Positions 1 to 7,092 of a stretch of 7,482 nucleotides of DNA are shown one piece after another. The stretch's first letter is position 1, and each line of letters starts with the position of its first letter. The stretch spans positions 1 to 7,482 of the forward strand of contig JAIRRU010000293.1 in assembly GCA_031255815.1 (NCBI GenBank), given 5' to 3'. The notes below the pieces were generated by a model. That model was not told the DNA's origin. It saw only the letters and a program-made list of their open reading frames with translations, and searched no databases. This stretch comes from Treponema sp. (lineage in GTDB: Bacteria > Spirochaetota > Spirochaetia > Treponematales > Breznakiellaceae). The translations under genes and the position numbers were made by a program.

Positions 1-1489
1 CGCGCTTTTTGTTAAGGAGCTGGAAAAGCGGCAGAATGTAAAAATCACCTTCCAGGGGCCTCCTTCCAGCAACACCTATAATGACGCGGTTAATACTATG
101 CTGGCCTCCGGTGATATAACGGATCTCATTGTATGGGACTGGCGGAATTACGCGGGCGGACTGGACGGGGCCGTTAAAGACGGTATCGTTTTTAATTTTA
201 CCGCTCAAAAAGAATGTATGGATCAGCTCCCCAATTTTTTAAAGCGGGTCGGCGCCAACGAACTTGTCCGCCTCGGTTATACCCAAAACGACGGCAGCCT
301 GATGCCCGTGTTTTGCACTATCCAGGAAGGTTTCAACGGCACCCCGTATAGCGGCAGCGCCGCTTACCAGGGCCTTGCCATCCGCCAGGACTGGCTTGAC
401 AGGCTTGGGCTCAAAGTTCCCCGTACCGTAGACGAGCTTTATACGGTACTGTCCGCGTTTAAACGCCAGGACGCCAACGGCAACGGCGACCCCAATGACG
501 AGATTCCCTATTCCTCCAATAATCCCGATCCCAGGTCTTTTAACCAGCTCATTGCCGCCTGGGGGCTGCGGAATAATATGTTCTATCCGGATCCCCAAAA
601 TCCCGGAAAGCTTACCTACTGGACGCTGTACAAAAACGGCCAGGCTTTTACCGCCATGCTGACCGCCTTATCCCAATGGTACAGGGAAGGGCTTTTGGAC
701 ACCGACTTCTTTACCCAGAATAACAATGCCAGGATTTCAAAGGTAACCAGCGATAAGGTAGGGGTAAGCTACACGGATCCCACCAACGGGGCCGACTGGC
801 GGGATGCCATCAAAAAACTGCGTCCCGAAATTGCCGATAAGGTAAAGTTCACCGGCCTCCAGCCGTTAATAGGGCCCGAAGGCAAGCCTTATGCCTCCCA
901 GGATAATCTTATCAGCATGGCTAATACCGAAGAAGCCACGGTGATTACCCGGCGGGCCGAACGGGAGGGAAAAATTCCGGCTATCCTTAAGCTGATAGAT
1001 TATATGTACAGCGATGAAGGGTCTGTTCTCTCCAGTTACGGGGTCGAGGGGGTTTCCTATACCAGAGACGCGCAGGGCCGCTTTGCCTGGACTCCCGAGA
1101 TGAGCCTGGATCCCCAGTTTCCCCTGAAGTCAAAACTTCTGCAGTATGCGGTGCCTTACATTGGCCGCTTCCCCCGCTTCGCGTTCTACGAGGCATGGCG
1201 GATCAGTAACACCTACGATACTGACGCGGCGGCTATCCACGCGGAATATTTGAAAGCGGATTTCAGTATCCTGATGCCGGTTGTTACGCTAAGCCAGGAT
1301 CAGTCCGAAGAGTACAACCGCCTTATGGCCGACATCAATACCGCTGTAAATGAATTTTATGTCTCAGCGATTACCGGCAGGCGGCCGGTTTCCGACGCGC
1401 CCGCTTTCTTTGCACAGCTGCAAAGCATGGGTCTAGGCCGGGCCCAGGAAATCTACCAGGCCGCCTATACCCAATTTATGTCCAGGTAG
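1..1489 (+). CDS. Extracellular solute-binding protein of a carbohydrate ABC transporter (LplA/YtcQ type), 5'-truncated
   Basis: The reading frame is open from the window edge (first full codon at base 2) to TAG at 1487-1489, giving 495 residues. An in-frame ATG at 98 is internal (residue 33), since coding continues upstream of it. Such proteins capture oligosaccharides outside the cytoplasmic membrane and deliver them to a two-permease ABC importer. Family hallmarks, in visible-residue numbers, are RQDWLDRLGLKVP at 128-140, the Asp/Asn/Gly-rich DANGNGDPNDEIP at 157-169 (resembling a calcium-binding loop), IDYMYSDEGS at 333-342, YGVEGVSYT at 347-355, and the C-terminal ITGRRPVSD to EIYQAAY stretch from about 457. 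Full-length relatives are roughly 500-560 residues, so only the signal peptide, lipobox and a short N-terminal part should be missing. No permease gene follows; permeases, if linked, lie upstream outside the window. The nearby YetA-like gene suggests a pectin-derived ligand, but the ligand is inferred. No frameshift is seen. Confidence 0.9.
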   Translation, partial: ALFVKELEKRQNVKITFQGPPSSNTYNDAVNTMLASGDITDLIVWDWRNYAGGLDGAVKDGIVFNFTAQKECMDQLPNFLKRVGANELVRLGYTQNDGSLMPVFCTIQEGFNGTPYSGSAAYQGLAIRQDWLDRLGLKVPRTVDELYTVLSAFKRQDANGNGDPNDEIPYSSNNPDPRSFNQLIAAWGLRNNMFYPDPQNPGKLTYWTLYKNGQAFTAMLTALSQWYREGLLDTDFFTQNNNARISKVTSDKVGVSYTDPTNGADWRDAIKKLRPEIADKVKFTGLQPLIGPEGKPYASQDNLISMANTEEATVITRRAEREGKIPAILKLIDYMYSDEGSVLSSYGVEGVSYTRDAQGRFAWTPEMSLDPQFPLKSKLLQYAVPYIGRFPRFAFYEAWRISNTYDTDAAAIHAEYLKADFSILMPVVTLSQDQSEEYNRLMADINTAVNEFYVSAITGRRPVSDAPAFFAQLQSMGLGRAQEIYQAAYTQFMSR

Positions 1490-1494
1490 ACGGG

Positions 1495-1523
1495 CTTGCT
1501 CCAAAAACTGAAGTTTTGGAACC
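1495..1523. repeat. Imperfect palindromic repeat A downstream of the binding protein gene
   Basis: TCCAAAA at 1500-1506 pairs with TTTTGGA at 1514-1520 around a 7-nt loop. The left flank from 1495 (CTTGCTCCAAAAACT) aligns without gaps to the left arms of repeats B (from 1536) and D (from 1609), which suggests one repeat family. It begins six bases after the stop codon. No run of T follows on either strand, so it is not a classical intrinsic terminator. Confidence 0.5.
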
Positions 1524-1533
1524 GCCTCGAGCA

Positions 1534-1570
1534 GGCTTGTTCAAGAACCCGGCTGGTTCTTGAACAAGTC
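1534..1570. repeat. Perfect 14-bp inverted repeat B (hairpin)
   Basis: CTTGTTCAAGAACC at 1536-1549 and GGTTCTTGAACAAG at 1555-1568 are exact inverted copies around the 5-nt loop CGGCT. The stem can extend to 1534 and 1570 through one G-T wobble. It lies between two convergent genes and could stop or shield the 3' end of either transcript. It lacks a T-run on both strands, so a stable 3'-end hairpin or a dispersed repeat fits better than a textbook terminator. Confidence 0.7.
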
Positions 1571-1575
1571 CCGCG

Positions 1576-1600
1576 AAATGCCCCGCATTTTTGCTGTTTT
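1576..1600 (+). terminator. Possible weak intrinsic terminator for the binding protein transcript
   Basis: AAATGC at 1576-1581 pairs with GCATTT at 1585-1590 around the loop CCC. On the plus strand this is followed at once by further T residues (the T-run spans 1588-1592) and a second T-rich patch at 1597-1600. The orientation is right for a terminator of the plus-strand gene ending at 1489. The stem is only 6 bp and partly A-T, so it is weak alone and may act together with the hairpins on either side. Confidence 0.4.
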
Positions 1601-1606
1601 CAATGG

Positions 1607-1642
1607 GGAGTTGTTCAGAAACCGAAGTTTCTGAACAACTCT
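1607..1642. terminator. Perfect 14-bp inverted repeat D, probable 3'-end hairpin of the YetA-like gene and of the opposing transcript
   Basis: AGTTGTTCAGAAAC at 1609-1622 and GTTTCTGAACAACT at 1627-1640 are exact inverted copies around a 4-nt loop (CGAA). The stem extends by G1608-C1641 and a wobble pair at 1607/1642. Its right edge is three bases from the TAA stop of the minus-strand YetA-like gene, so the RNA would fold straight after translation ends. There is no clear U-run on the minus strand (CCCCATTG follows) and only a weak AT-rich stretch on the plus side. It is sequence-related to repeats A and B. Confidence 0.5.
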
Positions 1643-1645
1643 AAT

Positions 1646-4264
1646 TTAATCTTCCGGTATCTTGTCACCGATGGCCGCAAGGGCGACGATCGCGTTGGAT
1701 CCCCATTGGCTGGCGGCATTGCCGGTAACATATTCGGCTTCCTGGATTGTTTTATGCACCCGGGGGCTCTTTAGCTCGCGGGCTTTTATGGGCACCCGGA
1801 ATTTGCTGTACTTTCCCTCGCCGGAAGAATGTAACAGAACGGCCCAAACCTCTTGCGCCAGATCCGCGTCGTCCCGCTGTCTGGCGGCAACCGCGGATGT
1901 TCCGGTAAAGTAAATGGCCATGCGGGCAAAGCTGCCGGCATCGATCCCGCTTTCAGATTTAGGCAGGCCCCATTTTTCCAGCAGCGCCTCTTTACCCGGA
2001 AGATTCCGGCTGTAGATTTGGCCCATATCGTAGAAGTTCTCCCAGAGCTGTTCGTCCTCCAGAACCGTAAGAACCTCGGACAAGGAATAGACCGTTCCGA
2101 AACAGTGGTTGAAATGAACGCCCCCCTTCCGTTCCAGGCAGGCCATATCCCCGGTCTTGGGATCGTAACCCCAAATGCTCGAAGCCGCGAAATCGCCTGG
2201 TTTGCGGAAATGATCCAGCATCTTCAGGATCTTGTCCCGGTATACGGTGTCCTCGTAACGCTCCCACCGGGTCAGCCATATTTCGCAGAGAGCGATGATG
2301 TCCGGCCCCCAGCGGATATGGGCGGAATAACGCGGGTCCGGGGTAAAGTACGCGCGCAAGGGATCAAGCCGGGCCAGGGAAAAATCCGCGTCCCGTTCAT
2401 CATCCATTATGTCGCCAACGCGCTCGTCTCCGGTAAGGTAGTAATAAATTTTGTGCATCAGGCAGAGCCCCACGCGCACTTCTTTACAACCGCAGCCCCA
2501 GTGTACCACATTGTGACGGCTGCCCAGCATTTTGTACTCTCCCAGATGATATAGATCCACTTCCGAGGTATGGCGCGTCATGGCCTCGGCAAGGCGGAAG
2601 TAATCTTCACGCTGGCTGCGCAGGAATCCAAACCACAGCCACAGATTAGGTACAAGCTCCGTATTTTGCCAGGCAAAGCCGCCCATGTCGTAGCGCCAGG
2701 AATGACGGATCTCGTCGTAAGCGTGGCGGATATCGCCGTAATCCCAAAACCCGTACCATTTGGACTGTTCCCGCTCATTCAGATAAAATTCCAACTGGGC
2801 GTCCAGCATGGATTCCACCTTTGCGCGGCCCGGAGTAGAGCGGTCTTCCTCGCTGAAAGTCCGGCCGAAAACATTGGTTTCGATATAGCGTTGCACCGGG
2901 GCAAGCATCAGGTTGGGGGCCTGCCGTTCCCGGGCAAGATCGATCAGGGCCTCATTACCGGGGAAGGCGCCGCAGCATTTGACCGAGAGTTCATTGGTAT
3001 TGCCGATTCCGTAGGCGGTGGAACGCATCTCCTCAAAGCCCTCATAACAGGCCTCCACGTGGGTCTTGTTATCGTAACGCCTAAGATCCATGGGCTGGGC
3101 GTCGGGGCTCCAGAACCAGGCCTTGAGGGTCGCCGTGTTTTCCAGCATGCCGCAGGCTTCGAAAGAGGCGGGCGCCTTCTGCCAGAAATCCTTTTTGACG
3201 AGGGCTATGCCGTTATTCGGCCCGCCCGCATAGGCAAGGCCCATAGAGCGCCTGCCATTGGCGCCGCGCACATAGACACAGGTATTCTGCGTACGTTTAG
3301 AAATCACATATTCTTCGGAAGAAAGCTGCGTCATCTTGAAGTCGTTCCAGGCGGTCATGTCGTTCAGCATGGTTTGGGCGTCAAACAGAACTTCTTTGCC
3401 GTCCAGCTGATCCTCGTAGAATTTATCGTAGTCCCGTTTCTGCCGCACCCAGAGACTCTTGGGCGATTCGGCGAAAAGGCCGCTTTCCCCGCCAAAACGC
3501 ACATACCGGTTAAAAAGCGCGGAAACCATGGGGATGTCGAATTCCATGCCGATGCCCCGGATAAAGTCTTCCTCCTCACGGCCATCGAAGTAGAATGTAT
3601 GCACCATGCGGATCTCGTCGCTGCCGGCATAGAAGTAAAGCCTTAAATCAAAGGTAAGCCATTTGCGGAACTGGCTGGTGGTACGCATCCCCGTAACTTC
3701 GCCCGTATGGGAACCCCGCAGCCGTATCACGGCGCGCTCGGGGCCGGTTTCTTCCACCCAGGCGTAATAGGCCTTCCCCCAGAATTCCTCGTCCGTGTAG
3801 ACCGCGGAGTAACCGTTTTTGCTATGCCGCTGCCGGTTGATCGCCACCAGGCGGCCGCCGGTACATAGCGGCTTCCCGCTATTCCCGGTAATGGCCCGGA
3901 TAAATTCCTTCGACTCTTTTCCGATAGTACAAACGATAACGCCGGTCTTCACGATTATTTCGCCGTCTTTTTCCTCCACCGAAACGGCGCAAGCCCCGGG
4001 GCCTTCCTCCGGCGGCAGGGGCGTATCGCCAAGGAAGTATGCGTTCTGTTTTTCGCTTAATACGGCGGAGTGGAGCGTCCATTTCACGCTTCCGTCAGGC
4101 CAGAAGGCCCTGGGGCGGCTTTGCAGATTAACGGCTTTCCCGTTAGCGTCTTTCAGGTACAGCTTCGTTTCCCGGGACAACTCGCCCTTTTTCCAGGGCA
4201 AACCGAAGGTGACACCCCCCGATGCGGGAGCCGCCGAATTCATCCAGCGCAGCTTAACTTCCAT
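1646..4264 (-). CDS. YetA/PcRGLX-like exo-rhamnogalacturonan lyase family protein (PL26-like)
   Basis: An 872-residue protein with no signal peptide, so probably cytoplasmic. The family includes B. subtilis YetA and the fungal exo-rhamnogalacturonan lyase PcRGLX, which removes an unsaturated galacturonate-rhamnose disaccharide from rhamnogalacturonan I chain ends. The N-terminal beta-rich domain shows TFGLPW (about 19-24) and FWPDGSVKWT at 54-63, typical of the first PcRGLX domain. WSPDAQPMDLRRYD follows near 385-398. The probable (alpha/alpha) catalytic region has WYGFWDYGDIRHAYD at 503-517, WRYDMGGFAWQNTE at 523-536, HNVVHWGCGCKE at 584-595 and YYYLTGDE at 607-614. Length matches YetA (about 850-900). 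The start at 4264 is chosen because AGGAGG (4274-4279) lies 9 nt before it; an in-frame ATG at 4285 precedes that site. The gene follows the 591-residue gene closely (28 nt from its stop to this start), so they are likely co-transcribed. Family assignment is strong; the exact substrate is inferred. Confidence 0.85.
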   Translation of the reverse strand: MEVKLRWMNSAAPASGGVTFGLPWKKGELSRETKLYLKDANGKAVNLQSRPRAFWPDGSVKWTLHSAVLSEKQNAYFLGDTPLPPEEGPGACAVSVEEKDGEIIVKTGVIVCTIGKESKEFIRAITGNSGKPLCTGGRLVAINRQRHSKNGYSAVYTDEEFWGKAYYAWVEETGPERAVIRLRGSHTGEVTGMRTTSQFRKWLTFDLRLYFYAGSDEIRMVHTFYFDGREEEDFIRGIGMEFDIPMVSALFNRYVRFGGESGLFAESPKSLWVRQKRDYDKFYEDQLDGKEVLFDAQTMLNDMTAWNDFKMTQLSSEEYVISKRTQNTCVYVRGANGRRSMGLAYAGGPNNGIALVKKDFWQKAPASFEACGMLENTATLKAWFWSPDAQPMDLRRYDNKTHVEACYEGFEEMRSTAYGIGNTNELSVKCCGAFPGNEALIDLARERQAPNLMLAPVQRYIETNVFGRTFSEEDRSTPGRAKVESMLDAQLEFYLNEREQSKWYGFWDYGDIRHAYDEIRHSWRYDMGGFAWQNTELVPNLWLWFGFLRSQREDYFRLAEAMTRHTSEVDLYHLGEYKMLGSRHNVVHWGCGCKEVRVGLCLMHKIYYYLTGDERVGDIMDDERDADFSLARLDPLRAYFTPDPRYSAHIRWGPDIIALCEIWLTRWERYEDTVYRDKILKMLDHFRKPGDFAASSIWGYDPKTGDMACLERKGGVHFNHCFGTVYSLSEVLTVLEDEQLWENFYDMGQIYSRNLPGKEALLEKWGLPKSESGIDAGSFARMAIYFTGTSAVAARQRDDADLAQEVWAVLLHSSGEGKYSKFRVPIKARELKSPRVHKTIQEAEYVTGNAASQWGSNAIVALAAIGDKIPED

Positions 4265-4273
4265 TGGAATTAT

Positions 4274-4279
4274 CCTCCT
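4274..4279 (-). promoter_or_regulatory. Ribosome binding site of the YetA-like gene, decides the start
   Basis: AGGAGG on the minus strand, 9 nt before ATG 4264-4262. It lies inside the alternative longer reading frame that begins at ATG 4285, for which no Shine-Dalgarno site at a usable distance is seen. It therefore argues for the shorter 872-residue protein. Confidence 0.75.
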
Positions 4280-4292
4280 CGCCATTAGATGT

Positions 4293-6068
4293 CTAAATGT
4301 TATTCGATTCGTAGAGCCTGCTTAGATCATTGATGCGCGCAAGCATCAGCCGGGCTTTAAGGCGCAGCTGCTCCGCCAGATCCGGCCCGAAGTTAAAAAT
4401 ATCCTCCAGGCGGGCGTCATCCTCGGCGGAGAGAAACTGCTTTACGCGCCCTTCTATGAGAGAGGCAAGTTCATTAACATTGTCGATCTCATCCCGCATG
4501 ATACCCTGCATTTGCTCTATGCGCGGATCGTTTCTGGCGGGCCACCGGCATTCCGTTTCAGGCACCGCCTCATAGTCGGTCCTGTCAATGATCTCCTGAA
4601 AACGGGCGGCGTTCGCAATACAGCGAAGGAAGGAATCCAGCACCAAAAGCCGTTCCGAGATCAGTTTGAGCTTGCCCTGAAAATCAACGGATTCGCTTTT
4701 AATGGCGCTTATTCCGGCCCGGGCCCGGGCCAGACTCTGCCGGCCCCGCCTGATCGCCTCGGTAGCCAGAAACACCCCGGAAAAACCCCGTATCGCTTCA
4801 ATACCCTGGATGTCCATGAGATCGTTCGCATGCTCCTCCCCCTGGGCCTGGAACTGAAACCTCCGGTAATAGTCGCGGTGTTCAGGGGGCAATTCATCCG
4901 GGAACGGGACGAACGGCCGGTTGATCCAGCGCTGGTTCAGCGTACCGTATTGAAGCATATTAAGGCCAAGATAAGTAAGGCTGGTTACCGCCTCATCCGC
5001 ATCCTGAAAGGCATTGACCAGCGCGTCCGCGGAAGGGCCGTCCAGCACAGCCGCAGCTTCTCTAACCAAAGCGATAGTACCCGCAAAACCCGCGGCGGGC
5101 TTTTTGGAGAACAGATCCAAATACACCCAGGCTTCGTCCAGATCCGAATGAGGGACGTTAATGTTCACGATGGGGCGGCCGGAACATACCGCGGCATCAA
5201 GGGATTTCGCGAAACGCAGCAGAAGCGGAATATCCTTTACCGGGCTTAAAAACCTGTCCAGGGCCGTTACTGAAACCACCGGGCTGTATCCGTTTCTGTC
5301 TTTCCCGTTTACAATCTGATTCTCCCGGATCCTCGGCCACACAAGATCTACCTGATACTCCGGTTCCTTAAAACCGAGATTGGCGTCAAAATCGATGGTT
5401 ATATTCCGGCCGCCGGCTATCGCGCCATCGGACAGGGCGTTGATAAAACCGGTAATCCGATCCCCCATCGAACGCCCCCTGCAGGCCGAAGGCCCGTTTG
5501 GCCCGGCGTAGAGGCCGTTTGACCAGCAGATACCGCCTCCCGCGTCATTCGATTTGAAACTGACATAATCAACATTCGTTTTCTTTGCCAGCTCTTCCAT
5601 GGCATAGAAATAAAGCGCCAGCACCTCCTGGTTGTCTATGCAGGGCGAGTATGCCGGAACGGTTGAACGCCGGGGATGATCAATCCGGGGGCCCCGCCAC
5701 GACGGATGATCCTGAAACACCGCGTCGGGAAGCCAAAAAGGTTCGTTGCTGTTCAGCGCGGCCTTGAGCCCCAGTTTTTCAAGAACCTCGCAACGGCTTA
5801 AAACCAGTTTGAAACAGGCGGAAACGTGATCTTCGGGAAGGTATTTTTTCAGCTGCTGGGGAAGGATCAGTTTAAAAAGCTGGCAATGCCGCATACTCCA
5901 GTTATGGTAAGGGTTAGAGAAATCCGACTCCCACATCCAGAAACTCTTCGGCATCTGGCTTACCGCCACATGGCTCGCGCCCGCCGCCTTCGCCCTCTCC
6001 GCATAATACCGGAATTGCTCCAAATCCCCGCTCTGGAAACTTACGATTGTTTTCTCAAATTTATGCAT
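4293..6068 (-). CDS. Conserved-looking 591-residue protein of unrecognised family, probable TIM-barrel glycoside hydrolase-like enzyme
   Basis: I do not recognise a named family. There is no signal peptide or membrane segment, so it is probably cytoplasmic. The N-terminal half alternates short hydrophobic strands and helices (TIVSF 7-11, ASHVAVSQ 31-38, LKAALNSNEPFW 101-112, VDYVSFKSND 167-175, NITIDFD 222-228, VNINVP 301-306), as in an (alpha/beta)8 barrel. It carries polar and aromatic motifs at strand ends: SNEPFW 107-112, HPSWRGPRID 121-130, AYSPCID 139-145, SNDAGGGICWSNGLY 173-187 and GPNGP 189-193. Glu109, Asp175, Asp226 and Asp228 are candidate active-site acids. Residues from about 420 to 591 look all-helical. 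AAGGAG (6078-6083) lies 9 nt before the start. The kinase gene is 89 nt upstream and the YetA-like gene follows closely, pointing to a role in breaking down imported pectin-type oligosaccharides. This function is inference from fold pattern and context. Confidence 0.65.
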   Translation of the reverse strand: MHKFEKTIVSFQSGDLEQFRYYAERAKAAGASHVAVSQMPKSFWMWESDFSNPYHNWSMRHCQLFKLILPQQLKKYLPEDHVSACFKLVLSRCEVLEKLGLKAALNSNEPFWLPDAVFQDHPSWRGPRIDHPRRSTVPAYSPCIDNQEVLALYFYAMEELAKKTNVDYVSFKSNDAGGGICWSNGLYAGPNGPSACRGRSMGDRITGFINALSDGAIAGGRNITIDFDANLGFKEPEYQVDLVWPRIRENQIVNGKDRNGYSPVVSVTALDRFLSPVKDIPLLLRFAKSLDAAVCSGRPIVNINVPHSDLDEAWVYLDLFSKKPAAGFAGTIALVREAAAVLDGPSADALVNAFQDADEAVTSLTYLGLNMLQYGTLNQRWINRPFVPFPDELPPEHRDYYRRFQFQAQGEEHANDLMDIQGIEAIRGFSGVFLATEAIRRGRQSLARARAGISAIKSESVDFQGKLKLISERLLVLDSFLRCIANAARFQEIIDRTDYEAVPETECRWPARNDPRIEQMQGIMRDEIDNVNELASLIEGRVKQFLSAEDDARLEDIFNFGPDLAEQLRLKARLMLARINDLSRLYESNNI

Positions 6069-6077
6069 AGCGGCATA

Positions 6078-6083
6078 CTCCTT
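6078..6083 (-). promoter_or_regulatory. Ribosome binding site of the 591-residue protein gene
   Basis: AAGGAG on the minus strand, 9 nt before ATG 6068-6066. An ATG at 6076-6074 lies just after it but in another frame and too close, so 6068 is the supported start. Confidence 0.7.
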
Positions 6084-6157
6084 CTCTCTATAAGCAGAAC
6101 GGTATACATAAAGGATCCCTACTGTCCTATCTCTGTTTTCGTACTTCCCGGCGGCAA

Positions 6158-7033
6158 TCAGTAAAATTCCCGGATGTACCCTTCCACCGCTTCCCGGCCC
6201 AGGTTGAAGGGGCCGGGTTTTTCCATCTTGAGGGAAACGGCGGCGGCGGCAAAGAGCAGAGCCTCGTCAGCCGGGCGGCTAAGCCGCTCGGTAATATAAG
6301 CGCTAAAACAGGTATCCCCCCGGCCGCTGCGCCCGGAAAGGTTCCGCGGCTTAAGGGGCCGGGTGTATACGGTTTTCCCATCGTAGACCAGCGCCTCGGT
6401 GTTGTGGGTGATCATGATCTCCCCGGCGCCCCAGGAACGGAGCATCTTCGCGGCTTCCCTCCGATCCGCGGTTCCGGTCATAATCTCCGCCTCAAGGGCA
6501 TCGGTTTTGAGAAAATCGATCTTGGGGAGCCAGGTTTTCTTCTCCGCCCAGTCATGAAAAACCATGGCCCCGTCTTCCTCACAGCGAAGCAGCCCCTGTA
6601 CGTCCAGGGCCACCAGGGCCTTGCCGTAACACCAGGCGATGATATCCTCCCCCAGATCCCCCCGCATAAGGCCGGCAATATGGTATATCTTTGTTTTAAC
6701 GTGGGACGGAATGTCTGAAGGCCGGTAAGGTTCTATCCTGCTTATGGCTGTAGATGTCCTTCGTTCCTTGTCCGGGCTATGATAAACATTTTTGATAGAC
6801 GTGGATTGGGCGGAGAATACCGGAAAAACATCAAGGTTCCGCGCCCGGCTGAAGGCCGCCGCCGGATCCGCGTCTGCGGGGTTGCCTTTGGGCAGCACCG
6901 CTGTTTTGCGGCCAATGCTGCCGGCTACAAAACCTGAATAGATCACCGCGCCGCCTGATTCGCGTATCTCCGTTCCGTCATGGTTTACGTTGATGTCCAG
7001 GGAGATCTGCCCCAAAACGAAGGTATCGTACAT
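6158..7033 (-). CDS. PfkB-family (ribokinase-like) carbohydrate kinase
   Basis: A 291-residue cytoplasmic kinase of normal length for the family, which transfers phosphate from ATP to a sugar hydroxyl. It shows a hydrophobic first strand (FVLGQISLD), the Gly-Gly pair at 27-28 in the substrate-binding region (ESGGAVIYSGFVAG), LDVQG at 143-147, THNTEALVYDG near 209-219, and SGRSGRGDT at 233-241. The last is the second PfkB signature with catalytic-base Asp240. The usual Asp-Thr at the front of that signature is replaced by Gly-Arg, and the usual GAGD reads GRGD. A GGAGG site (7040-7044) touches the ATG at 7039 but is 6 nt from the ATG at 7033, so 7033 is chosen. The gene lies just after 5S rRNA and upstream of the two catabolic genes. 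The substrate is unknown; 2-keto-3-deoxygluconate or another pectin-derived sugar would fit the neighbours but is not shown by the sequence. Confidence 0.85.
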   Translation of the reverse strand: MYDTFVLGQISLDINVNHDGTEIRESGGAVIYSGFVAGSIGRKTAVLPKGNPADADPAAAFSRARNLDVFPVFSAQSTSIKNVYHSPDKERRTSTAISRIEPYRPSDIPSHVKTKIYHIAGLMRGDLGEDIIAWCYGKALVALDVQGLLRCEEDGAMVFHDWAEKKTWLPKIDFLKTDALEAEIMTGTADRREAAKMLRSWGAGEIMITHNTEALVYDGKTVYTRPLKPRNLSGRSGRGDTCFSAYITERLSRPADEALLFAAAAVSLKMEKPGPFNLGREAVEGYIREFY

Positions 7034-7039
7034 CGTCAT

Positions 7040-7044
7040 CCTCC
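7040..7044 (-). promoter_or_regulatory. Ribosome binding site of the sugar kinase gene, decides the start
   Basis: GGAGG on the minus strand directly abuts ATG 7039-7037, leaving no spacer, but is 6 nt from the in-frame ATG 7033-7031. Translation should therefore start at the second ATG (protein begins MYDTF), two residues shorter than the longest frame. Confidence 0.7.
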
Positions 7045-7086
7045 AGGTTAAGGACTTCCCGGATTGGGCGGGTTCCGTCCGGGTAT

Positions 7087-7092
7087 AAAAAA
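7087..7092 (-). terminator. T6 run directly after the 5S rRNA 3' end, possible weak terminator of the rRNA operon
   Basis: On the minus strand six T residues follow the 3' strand of 5S helix I (GCCAGGC then TTTTTT). Helix I plus this run could act as a terminator, though the stem is closed over the whole 5S molecule rather than a short loop. The only other structure before the kinase gene is a 6-bp stem, CCCGGA/TCCGGG (7078-7083 with 7058-7063), which has a 14-nt loop and no T-run after it. Confidence 0.3.

Noticed and set aside
98..100. ATG at 98 as the start of the binding protein gene
   Set aside because: The frame is open and coherent back to base 2, so the gene starts outside the window. 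A start at 98 would also remove part of the N-terminal lobe that the family needs.
1496..1774. Small plus-strand frame across the convergent gap
   Set aside because: It runs through three hairpins and into the opposing gene, and has no ribosome binding site. Its sequence is a translation of the palindromes.
2570..3646. Long plus-strand open frame (358 codons) antisense to the YetA-like gene
   Set aside because: It lies wholly inside a gene with strong family motifs on the other strand, has no convincing start context, and its product resembles no protein I know. It is explained by high G+C at third codon positions.
4512..5249. Plus-strand open frame (245 codons) antisense to the 591-residue gene
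   Set aside because: It is fully covered by a longer coherent minus-strand gene with a good ribosome binding site, and its composition is rich in Arg, Pro and Gly as expected of a shadow frame.
6101..6128. Possible minus-strand promoter upstream of the 591-residue gene: AGGACA (6123-6128), 16-nt spacer, TATACC (6101-6106)
   Set aside because: Each box matches the consensus at only 4 of 6 positions, which is expected by chance in a gap of this size. It remains possible, because the 89-nt gap after the kinase is larger than the other gap in the cluster.
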